Part shown: piece by piece, positions 54,455-62,336 of the stretch
How positions within the stretch are numbered: position 1 is the first letter of the stretch
Layout of the letters: every line of letters starts with the position of its first letter
Origin: QHXM01 sp032160705
GTDB lineage: Bacteria; Acidobacteriota; Blastocatellia; Pyrinomonadales; Pyrinomonadaceae
Assembly (NCBI GenBank): GCA_032160705.1
Contig: JAVHVE010000006.1
Coordinates: 49,434 to 113,433, forward strand
Length of the DNA stretch: 64,000 nt
Direction of reading: 5' to 3'
Notes under the pieces: model-generated
Seen by the model: the letters and a program-made list of their open reading frames with translations, nothing else
Told to the model about the DNA's origin: nothing
Database searches by the model: none
Program-made: the position numbers and the translations under genes

Positions 54455-55999
54455 ATGAGTGCGTTCGACCTTGCCATCATCTTTGGCTACCTGATCGGCG
54501 TCGTCCTGATCGGGACGTGGTTCGCCCGCAAGCAGGAGACGACGCGCGATTATTTTCTGGGCGATAGGACAGTGCCCTGGTGGGCGATTGCCGCATCCAT
54601 CGTTGCGACCGAAACCTCCACGATCACTTTCATCTCCGTTCCCGGCATCGCGTTTGCGCGCGGCGGCAACTTTCAATTCCTGCAACTCGTCTTCGGCTAC
54701 ATGCTGGGGCGCGTGGTCATCTCGCTGCTCTTCATTCCATCTTACTTTCGCGGCGAGCTGTTGACGGTTTACCAGCTTCTTGATCGCCGCTTCGGTGGCC
54801 GTATCAAAATGCTGGCGGCATCACTCTTCGTCGTGATGCGCAACATCGCCGACGGCATCCGCCTGCTCCTGACGGCACTGGTTCTCGCCGCCGTTTATGT
54901 GGCTTTCCAGCCGGGAACGGATCAAGGCACGCTCATCGTCCTGTCCGTCATCCTGATCGGCGTCGTGATGATCGTCTTCACCTACTTCGGCGGCATGGAG
55001 GCCGTCATCTGGATTGAAGTCGTGCAGCTTGGCATCTATATCGTCGGCGCAATCGCGGCGGCTCTTGTTATTATTAGTTCGACGGAAGGAGGCTTGAGCG
55101 CGGCGATGGCTGCGGGGGGCGAATATGGAAAGTTCAGCCTGTTCGACTTCACACTCGATTTTACGAAGACGTTCACCTTCTGGGCAGGGCTGATCGGCGG
55201 ATGCTTTCTGACGATGAGCACGCATGGGACAGATCAATACCTCGTGCAGCGTTATCTCTGCACGGATCGCCCGCGCCGTGCGGCGGCGGCGCTGCTGACC
55301 AGCGGCGCTATCGTGTTCGCACAATTCATCGGCTTCCTTTTCATCGGCGTATTGCTGTTCGCGTTCTATCATCCTTACACGGATGCGGCTTACGTCTCTG
55401 CGCCTGTGAATTTCCCCTTTGGCGGAGGCGACCAGGTTTTCCCAAACTTCATCACGCAGCATCTTCCGTCGGGACTTTCGGGTCTAGTCGTCGCCGCCAT
55501 TTTCGCCGCCGCAATGTCTTCGTCGCTCAACTCGATTGCGGCGACGGCTGTCAACGATCTCTACAAACCTTTCAGACCGAACGAGAGCGACAAGCATTAT
55601 CTGAAAGTCTCGCACTGGCTGACGCTGCTCTGGGGCGTGGTGCAGATTGGAGTGGCGCTTTTGATGCGCCGTCAAAATCGCTCGGCGCTCGATCTGGCAT
55701 TATCCGTCGCCGCTCTGATTAACGGCCCGGTGCTCGGCGTCTTTCTCGTCGGCACATTCCTGAGGCGCGTCAGCGAACCGCCCGCGCTCATCGGCATGGC
55801 AGCCAGCATCGCGGTGATGCTCTACGTTTACTTCGGAACAAAGATCGCCTGGACGTGGTACGGAGTCATCGGAAGCGCTGTGACGTTTCTGGTGGCGTGG
55901 GCTGTGAGTTATGCCTTCGCGCCCGCGCCCAAGAATAAGCGAGACGAGTTGGCTCCGGGCGGCGCAGTCGAAGAACTCTTGCCTGAAGGAAAAGCATGA
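54455..55999 (+). CDS. Sodium/solute symporter (SSS family)
   Basis: 514 residues, about 13-14 membrane segments. The start is ATG 54455 (MSAFDLAIIFGYLIGVVLIG); a TTG at 54434 would add a polar tail. Family features: GTWFARKQETTRDYFLGDRT near 28-47, VATETSTITFISVPG and AAIFAAAMSSSLNSIAA. It imports a solute with sodium. Its stop overlaps the nagZ start (ATGA), so it is translationally coupled to a muropeptide-degrading enzyme; free MurNAc, GlcNAc or a disaccharide is the likely cargo. Confidence 0.9.
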   Translation: MSAFDLAIIFGYLIGVVLIGTWFARKQETTRDYFLGDRTVPWWAIAASIVATETSTITFISVPGIAFARGGNFQFLQLVFGYMLGRVVISLLFIPSYFRGELLTVYQLLDRRFGGRIKMLAASLFVVMRNIADGIRLLLTALVLAAVYVAFQPGTDQGTLIVLSVILIGVVMIVFTYFGGMEAVIWIEVVQLGIYIVGAIAAALVIISSTEGGLSAAMAAGGEYGKFSLFDFTLDFTKTFTFWAGLIGGCFLTMSTHGTDQYLVQRYLCTDRPRRAAAALLTSGAIVFAQFIGFLFIGVLLFAFYHPYTDAAYVSAPVNFPFGGGDQVFPNFITQHLPSGLSGLVVAAIFAAAMSSSLNSIAATAVNDLYKPFRPNESDKHYLKVSHWLTLLWGVVQIGVALLMRRQNRSALDLALSVAALINGPVLGVFLVGTFLRRVSEPPALIGMAASIAVMLYVYFGTKIAWTWYGVIGSAVTFLVAWAVSYAFAPAPKNKRDELAPGGAVEELLPEGKA

Positions 56000-57939
56000 A
56001 GATGAAGCGAACTCGCGCCATTGCTTTATTCATTGCCTTAACAGTAGGCAGTGGGCAGTTGGCAGTGGGCAGTAAAGAAAGAGCGGTGAACGGCATTGAG
56101 CTTTTGCCTTTAACTGCCAACTGCCCACTGCCTACTGCCAACTTCTCCCCCCAGTATCCCCGTCGTCCGTCAAAAGATGCTTTGAAGTGGGCGGACGCGG
56201 AATTGAAGAAGATGTCGTTGGATGAAAAGCTCGGACAGCTTATCTCCATCGGCGTCAATGCGACGTTTCTCAATCGTGAGAGTGATGCTTACAAGGCTCT
56301 GCGTCGGCAGGTGGAAGAGAATCACGTCGGCGGTATCATCCTGTTCGGCAGTCCCGTCTATGAATCGGTTGTCCTCGTCAATCGGATGCAGCAGCTTGCG
56401 CGCCGCCCGCTGCTCATCTCGGCTGATTTAGAGCGGGGCGCAGGGATGCGGCTTTTCGATACGACGGACTTCGGCTGGGTGATGGCAACGGGGGCGACCG
56501 GCGACCCGGATTATGCGCGACGCATGGGCGAGATTACCGGAATGGAAGCTCGCGCGCTCGGCATTCAACACATCCTTGCTCCCGTCGTTGATGTCAATAA
56601 CAATGCTGTCAACCCTGTGATTAACGTTCGCTCCTTTGGCGAAGACCCTGTGGAGGTTGGACGCTACGCTGCCGCATTCGTCAAAGGGGCGCAAAGCAGG
56701 GGCGTGATCGCGACGGCCAAGCATTTTCCGGGACATGGCAACACTGCGACAGACTCTCATCGTGGCTTGCCAAGCCTGGATTTTACTTTAGCGCAACTCA
56801 ATAGCCTGGAACTCGTCCCGTTTCGCGCTACAGTTGATGCAGGCATCGGCTCCGTGATGGTCGGACACATTGGAGTTCCCAGGATTGACCCGACAGTGCT
56901 CACGCCGCTACCGCAGAAGCCGGATAAAAAACCAAGTTACGCAGACAAGGAAGTCCTGATTGAGAACGCGACCATGCCTGCGACTCTCTCGCCGTCGCTG
57001 ACAGGCTTACTACGCCGTGAACTCAATTTTGAAGGGATGATTGTCACGGATGCAATGGACATGAGCGGCCTGACCATCTACTTCAAACAGGATGAAGCCG
57101 CCGTGCGCGCCGTCCTCGCGGGCGCGGATATGCTGCTCAAGCCGGAAGGGGCTGACGCCACGCTGGCCTTGCGCGGTTTGCGCGAGGCTGTGCATTCGGG
57201 AAGAATCACAGAAAAGAGAATTGAAGAATCTGCGCGGCGTATCCTGGCAGCCAAGTACGATCTCGGATTGGTCAGGCAGCGCCTCACTCCGATTGACGAG
57301 ATTGATCGCCTCGTGTCCTCGCGCGAAGCCCTGCAATTAGCGAGCGAGATTGCCGAGCATGCCATTACACTCGTCCGCAACGATGCACGCCTTCTGCCGC
57401 TTAACAATCTACGCTCCAGTGCGCGCATCTTTAATCTGGCTATCACCAATGGCGATGACCGTTTGTTGGTTGCCAATTCTTTTGTTTCTGCTATCACGCG
57501 CAGAGGCAAGCGCATCGAAACCATTGTCCTGGACGAACGCTCATCCGAAGCAGATGTGCAGAAAGTCATTGAGCGCGCCGAGGGTGCGGATGTCGTCATC
57601 GCTTCACTCTACGGGCGAGTTCGCACAGGACAATCCAGCAGTATCGGTCTGCCCGAACCCGGCGTGCGCGCGCTCAAAGTCTTGCTCAGCCGCGATGCTC
57701 CCGTCATCGGCATCAGCTTTGGAAATCCATATCTACTGCAAAATTTCCCGACGATGAAGACTTATCTAGTGGCGTATGGAGATATGCCTGCGCTGCAACA
57801 GGCAACGGCGCGCGCCCTGCTGGGCGAGACTGACATCACGGGCAGGCTTCCGATTACGCTGCCATCGCTCTATGCTCGCGGAACAGGAATCCAGATGAAA
57901 GCAACGTCGAAACGAACAGCAGAGCTTATCAACAAATGA
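55996..57939 (+). CDS. nagZ: Exported beta-N-acetylglucosaminidase, GH3 (NagZ type)
   Basis: 647 residues. The diagnostic NagZ loop AKHFPGHGNTATDSHRGLP near 237-255 carries the Asp-His dyad, and the nucleophile Asp is in GMIVTDAMDMSG. A C-terminal alpha/beta domain is present, as in the long Bacillus-type NagZ. The signal peptide (KMKRTRAIALFIAL) is followed by about 34 residues encoded by a hairpin repeat (56041-56142, exactly 102 bases) before the enzyme proper (PSKDALKWADAELKKM). It removes GlcNAc from peptidoglycan fragments. Its start overlaps the symporter stop, and its stop overlaps the next start (ATGA). Confidence 0.9.
   Translation: MKMKRTRAIALFIALTVGSGQLAVGSKERAVNGIELLPLTANCPLPTANFSPQYPRRPSKDALKWADAELKKMSLDEKLGQLISIGVNATFLNRESDAYKALRRQVEENHVGGIILFGSPVYESVVLVNRMQQLARRPLLISADLERGAGMRLFDTTDFGWVMATGATGDPDYARRMGEITGMEARALGIQHILAPVVDVNNNAVNPVINVRSFGEDPVEVGRYAAAFVKGAQSRGVIATAKHFPGHGNTATDSHRGLPSLDFTLAQLNSLELVPFRATVDAGIGSVMVGHIGVPRIDPTVLTPLPQKPDKKPSYADKEVLIENATMPATLSPSLTGLLRRELNFEGMIVTDAMDMSGLTIYFKQDEAAVRAVLAGADMLLKPEGADATLALRGLREAVHSGRITEKRIEESARRILAAKYDLGLVRQRLTPIDEIDRLVSSREALQLASEIAEHAITLVRNDARLLPLNNLRSSARIFNLAITNGDDRLLVANSFVSAITRRGKRIETIVLDERSSEADVQKVIERAEGADVVIASLYGRVRTGQSSSIGLPEPGVRALKVLLSRDAPVIGISFGNPYLLQNFPTMKTYLVAYGDMPALQQATARALLGETDITGRLPITLPSLYARGTGIQMKATSKRTAELINK
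56041..56142. repeat. GGCAGT-type hairpin repeat inserted in frame in nagZ
   Basis: Left arm 56041-56073 (ACAGTAGGCAGTGGGCAGTT, then GGCAGTGGGCAGT) pairs with right arm 56111-56142 (AACTGCCAACTGCCCACTGC, then CTACTGCCAACT). Its length is a multiple of three and no stop codon is created, so nagZ remains open. Confidence 0.85.
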
Positions 57940-60473
57940 AATCAGGCTTAACTAAATTCGCGCCGCTGCGTGGAGGAATTGTCATTTCCTGCGCCTTCAT
58001 TCTCCTTTTCACTTTCACCATTCAAACATTCGCTGCCAACCTGCCGGTGGCTTCGCCAGCGACGGTCGGAATGTCGGCCAAACAACTCGCACACATTGAT
58101 CGCGCGGTTACGGATTCAATTACGAAACATGAGCTGCCAGGTGCAGTCGTGCTGGTTGCAAGACGCGGGCGCATCGTCTGGCGCAAAGCTTACGGCTCGC
58201 GCGCCGTCTTGCCTGAGCGCGAAGCGATGACCGTTGACACGATCTTTGATCTGGCGAGCTTGACGAAAGTGGTCGCGACGGCGACGAGCATTATGATATT
58301 GGTCGAGCGTGGGTCTTTGCGCCTGAGTGATCCGGCCTCGCTGTATCTCCCGGAGCTGAAGGGCGAATCGAGAGAGAGCATCACCATCGAGCAACTGCTG
58401 ACGCACCGTGCGGGTTACGCCCCGGATTTCGATCTGCGCGAGCAGTGGAGCGGCTACGATGAAGCGATGAAGCGTCTGGCGACAGAGACCTTGCGCAATC
58501 CGCCTGACACGCGATTCGTCTATAGCGACATCGGCTACATTGCGCTCGGCGAAATCGTTCATCGCGTCAGCGGAATGACATTGGACGAGTTTGCCCAGAA
58601 AAATATTTTTGGGCCTTTGCAGATGCGCGATACGGGTTTTCGGAGTTTTGCTGAGATTCATTCCCAAACACAACGCCCGCCACGCAACGACTCACAGACC
58701 AGCGAGCGCATTGCGCCCACTGAAACGCGGCGCGCTGCCGGAAGTTATCTAGGCGGCGTTGGAGATAAGACTACGGAAGGCGCGCGCTGGCTGCGCGGCG
58801 CGGTGCATGACCCGACGGCTTATCGGATGAATGGTGTCGCCGGTCATGCCGGACTTTTTTCGACGGCTGATGATCTGGCTATCTACTGCCAGATGATTAT
58901 GAACGGCGGAGAATACGCGGGCGTTCGCATCCTGAGCCCGATGAGTGTGGCAACGATGACGAGGCCGCGCGCGGTGACGGAAAATGGCGCGGCGCGCGGG
59001 CTGGGCTGGGACATTGCCAGCAGCTTTTCAACCAATCGCGGCGATTTGTTTCCGCTCGGCTCGTTCGGCCACACGGGTTTCACAGGCACGTCTCTCTGGC
59101 TTGATCCGGCGAGCGAAACTTTCGTCGTCTTCCTCAGCAACCGTGTCCACCCGGACGGCAAAGGCGATGTCGGGTCTTTGCGCGGGCGCGTCGCTTCAAT
59201 CGTCGCCGCTTCAATCACTGACAGCACAACTGAGCGGGCGCGTGGCGAATCCGCTCAATTCGCCTCGGAGATGTTGACCAGCGTGGCACGACTTTCAAGC
59301 CGAACAAATGCGACCGCAGCGAGTCTCGACGCATCCGCCGACGCGGAAGTCCTGACGGGGATTGACGTGCTTGAGCGAGACGATTTCAAGCAACTTGCGG
59401 GGATGCGTGTCGGGCTGGTGACGAATCACACGGGGCGCGACCGCGCAGGCCGTCAGACGATTGACGTTTTGCAAACGGCGGCGGGTGTCAAACTCGTCGC
59501 ACTCTTTTCGCCTGAGCACGGAATTCGAGGGTTGGTGGATGAAAAGGTCTCAGACTCGAAAGATGAAAAGACAGGCTTACCCGTTTACTCGCTGTATGGC
59601 GAGACGCGCCGCCCGAAGCCTGAGCAGTTGAAAGACCTCGACGCCCTGGTCTTTGACATTCAAGACGTCGGGACACGATTTTATACTTACATCTCGACGC
59701 TCGGTTACGTGATGGAGGAAGCGGCACGGGCGCATCTGCCTGTCTTTGTGCTAGACCGTCCGAACCCTATCGGAGGCGTCGAAGTTGAAGGCCCTGTCGC
59801 GGATGCCGATAAACTCTCATTTATCGCTTATCACAGAATTCCCGTGCGTCACGGGATGACCACGGGTGAGCTGGCGCGGCTCTTCAACGAAGAGCGGAAG
59901 ATTAATTGTGACCTGCGCGTCATCAAGATGGAAAAGTGGCGGCGCGGAATGTGGCTCGACGCGACAAACCTGACATGGGTGAACCCTTCGCCCAACATGC
60001 GAAGCCTCATGGAAGCGACGCTCTATCCCGGCATCGGCTTGCTTGAGACGACGAACCTTTCCGTCGGGCGCGGCACGGATACTCCATTTGAAATCATCGG
60101 CGCGCCCTGGCTCGATGGGCCGCGTCTCGCCAGCTACCTGAACAATCGAAAAATCGCGGGCGTGCGCTTCGTGCCCGTTCGTTTTACGCCGAAGTCTTCC
60201 GTCTTCAAGAATGAAGAGTGTGGCGGCGTCAATATCCTCGTTACGGATCGCGCGCGTCTTCATCCTGTGCAGATGGGGCTGGAAATCGCCATCGCGCTGA
60301 GAAGGCTTTATCCAATGGAATGGAAGGTTGACGATTATGCGCGCCTGCTCGTCAATGCAGAAACCCATGCGGCGGTGAAACGCATGGATGAGCCAGAGGC
60401 AATCATGCGCTTGTGGGCTGATGAGCTTTCCGCATTTCGTCGAGCGCGTTCGCGTGTTCTCCTTTATCAATAG
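57936..60473 (+). CDS. Fusion of AmiE-like serine hydrolase and NamZ-type exo-beta-N-acetylmuramidase
   Basis: 845 residues; signal peptide near 11-33 (ISCAFILLFTFTIQTFA). Residues ~45-420 form a class C beta-lactamase-like hydrolase: Ser108-x-x-Lys111 (ASLTK), YSD near 194 and HTGFTGTS near 383. From ~455 to the end lies a DUF1343/NamZ domain (GMRVGLVTNHTGRDRAG, LFSPEHGIRG, VFDIQDVGTRFYTY, DRPNPIGG, ATLYPGIGLLETTN). In Bacillus subtilis AmiE, NagZ and NamZ are separate products of the murQ operon; here AmiE-like and NamZ parts form one chain. Together they would strip peptides and terminal MurNAc from cell-wall fragments. Coupled to nagZ by an ATGA overlap. Confidence 0.88.
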   Translation: MKSGLTKFAPLRGGIVISCAFILLFTFTIQTFAANLPVASPATVGMSAKQLAHIDRAVTDSITKHELPGAVVLVARRGRIVWRKAYGSRAVLPEREAMTVDTIFDLASLTKVVATATSIMILVERGSLRLSDPASLYLPELKGESRESITIEQLLTHRAGYAPDFDLREQWSGYDEAMKRLATETLRNPPDTRFVYSDIGYIALGEIVHRVSGMTLDEFAQKNIFGPLQMRDTGFRSFAEIHSQTQRPPRNDSQTSERIAPTETRRAAGSYLGGVGDKTTEGARWLRGAVHDPTAYRMNGVAGHAGLFSTADDLAIYCQMIMNGGEYAGVRILSPMSVATMTRPRAVTENGAARGLGWDIASSFSTNRGDLFPLGSFGHTGFTGTSLWLDPASETFVVFLSNRVHPDGKGDVGSLRGRVASIVAASITDSTTERARGESAQFASEMLTSVARLSSRTNATAASLDASADAEVLTGIDVLERDDFKQLAGMRVGLVTNHTGRDRAGRQTIDVLQTAAGVKLVALFSPEHGIRGLVDEKVSDSKDEKTGLPVYSLYGETRRPKPEQLKDLDALVFDIQDVGTRFYTYISTLGYVMEEAARAHLPVFVLDRPNPIGGVEVEGPVADADKLSFIAYHRIPVRHGMTTGELARLFNEERKINCDLRVIKMEKWRRGMWLDATNLTWVNPSPNMRSLMEATLYPGIGLLETTNLSVGRGTDTPFEIIGAPWLDGPRLASYLNNRKIAGVRFVPVRFTPKSSVFKNEECGGVNILVTDRARLHPVQMGLEIAIALRRLYPMEWKVDDYARLLVNAETHAAVKRMDEPEAIMRLWADELSAFRRARSRVLLYQ

Positions 60474-60490
60474 CGGTCAATGGAAATGGA

Positions 60491-62014
60491 ATGCAAAAGC
60501 GCGCACGAGAGACAGGCAATCCGCTGATGCCGACAATTTGCGATGCCTATTTTTCGACGGATTTTCCGGCAGATGTTTCGGCAGATGTTTCGGCAGATAA
60601 TCTGGTGCGCGCCCTGCTCTCACTATCTCCCAGCCGACGAGTGAGCATTCTTGATAGCTGTGGCGCGCGTGAGCCAGCGGCGCATTTCCTCATCGCAGGC
60701 TTTGATCCTTTTGAAATAATCGAGGCGCGCGGAGCTGAGATGCGCTGCGCGGTGCGCGGTGAGAACGATGAGCATGTCACGAATAGTGATGCGCTTGGTG
60801 TGCTTGATGAGCGCCTTGCCCGATACCGTTTCCAACACCGGCTGCCGGAGCATCTGCCTGTGGCCGGAGCTTGTATCGCAACCTTCTCCTACGAGCTTGG
60901 CCATCGTCTGGAGCGTCTGCGCCTCAGTTCCGTGCCGCGTACGTCGGATGAGCCTGACGTTGTGCTGGCTTTCTACGACACGCTCGTCATTCACGATTAC
61001 CGCAACGGAATAACTCGGATTGTGGGCGTCGGAGACCCGCGACGTGTGGCTGAGACCTCTGAAACTCTGGCTGAGGCGCTCGCTCGCGGCGTAGAGAAAG
61101 CGGAAGCGAGCCCGCCTGCCGTTCGTGCCGTCGAATCTAATCTCACGCGTGATGAATATCTCGCGGCGGTTCGCAGCATCAAGGAGCACATTGCCGCCGG
61201 AGATATTTATCAAGCGAATCTCACACAGCGAATCAGTTGTCCGCTCTCCCTTGAATCCAGGCCGGAGGATGTCTTCCTGCGCCTGCGCCGCGATCACCCG
61301 GCTTCGTTCGCGGCCTTTATCCGCCGCCGGGAGGATGTTGTCATCAGCGCATCACCCGAAAGATTTTTGTGCGTGGAAGCGCGAGACGATGCGCGCGTCG
61401 TCCATGCCTGGCCGATTAAGGGCACGCGCCCGCGCGGGCAGAATAGAGAAGAAGATGCGCGGCTGCGCGCAGAGCTGTTGACGAGCGAGAAGGATCGAGC
61501 GGAGAACATTATGATCGTTGATCTCTTGAGAAACGATCTGGGGCGCGTCTGTCAGTATGGCTCGGTCGAAGCCACAGAGCTGTGCGCGCTCGAAGAGCAT
61601 CCGACGCTCTTTCATCTCGTCTCGAAAGTGCGCGGAACATTGCGCGAGGAAATTACAGCGGGCGCTCTCTTGCGCGCGGCTTTCCCCTGCGGCTCGATCA
61701 CTGGAGCGCCGAAAATCCGTGCGATGGAGATCATCAGTGAGACTGAGCCGAGCCCGCGCGGACTCTCGATGGGCGCTCTTGGGTATTTTTCTTTTGACGG
61801 CTCGCTCGATCTGAACGTCGCTATCCGCACAATGGTGGTGCGCGATTCTGTGGCGCGCTTCAATGTTGGTGGAGGCATCGTCGCCGATAGCTGCCCGGCA
61901 CTTGAGTATGAAGAATCGCTCGTCAAAGCACGCGCGCTGCTCAAAGCCCTCGGCGTTGAGGATATAATTGAATTTGCTGATGGCCATGCGCCCGTCAGGC
62001 CCACAGTCACTTAA
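60491..62014 (+). CDS. pabB: Aminodeoxychorismate synthase component I
   Basis: 507 residues, cytoplasmic. The chorismate-binding domain begins near 215 (TRDEYLAAVRSIKEHIAAGD, IYQANLTQR). PIKGTRPRG carries the Lys that marks PabB, where anthranilate synthases have Ala. ENIMIVDLLRNDLGR, CGSITGAPKIRAMEII and GGGIVADSCPALEYEE complete the active site. It makes 4-amino-4-deoxychorismate for folate. A perfect 12-base tandem repeat (60569-60592) gives a repeated ADVS in the N-terminal part. It follows the recycling operon by 17 bases and may share its transcript, though the pathway is unrelated. Confidence 0.92.
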   Translation: MQKRARETGNPLMPTICDAYFSTDFPADVSADVSADNLVRALLSLSPSRRVSILDSCGAREPAAHFLIAGFDPFEIIEARGAEMRCAVRGENDEHVTNSDALGVLDERLARYRFQHRLPEHLPVAGACIATFSYELGHRLERLRLSSVPRTSDEPDVVLAFYDTLVIHDYRNGITRIVGVGDPRRVAETSETLAEALARGVEKAEASPPAVRAVESNLTRDEYLAAVRSIKEHIAAGDIYQANLTQRISCPLSLESRPEDVFLRLRRDHPASFAAFIRRREDVVISASPERFLCVEARDDARVVHAWPIKGTRPRGQNREEDARLRAELLTSEKDRAENIMIVDLLRNDLGRVCQYGSVEATELCALEEHPTLFHLVSKVRGTLREEITAGALLRAAFPCGSITGAPKIRAMEIISETEPSPRGLSMGALGYFSFDGSLDLNVAIRTMVVRDSVARFNVGGGIVADSCPALEYEESLVKARALLKALGVEDIIEFADGHAPVRPTVT

Positions 62015-62052
62015 CTGTCCTCAGTTGAGCTATCAGCGGAGCTTATTTCATT

Positions 62053-62098
62053 GATAAAATCTTTTAGCTTTGACTATTGTCAAAGAAGCACCTAGAAT
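62053..62098 (+). promoter_or_regulatory. Promoter of the third TonB receptor with activator box and operator-like dyad
   Basis: TTGACT (62070-62075), 17 bases, TAGAAT (62093-62098). The perfect inverted repeat CTTTGAC-TATT-GTCAAAG (62068-62085) covers the -35. The box GATAAAATCTTTTAG (62053-62067) ends two bases before the -35, as in the kinase promoter at 50915. The remaining 62099-62336 is leader of unknown content; AGGAG precedes the receptor ATG. Confidence 0.6.
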
Positions 62099-62336
62099 AA
62101 TCCCGAATTACAGGAAAAGCATTCGTTCAATTCCTTAGTCGTTATTTACCACTAAAACTTACACCGGGGCTTTGCTTGATCTTTGTGCTGTGGTCTTTCC
62201 AGTCAGGAAGACGATAGGTGCAATGATATTTCCCTCTAGAGATCAAGAGGCAACACAGAAATCTGCTGGCCGCTTTCTGCGGAGAGCTTTGCGCCACAAG
62301 TGTCGAGAGACAATTACCAGAAACAGGAGCTAGAAA

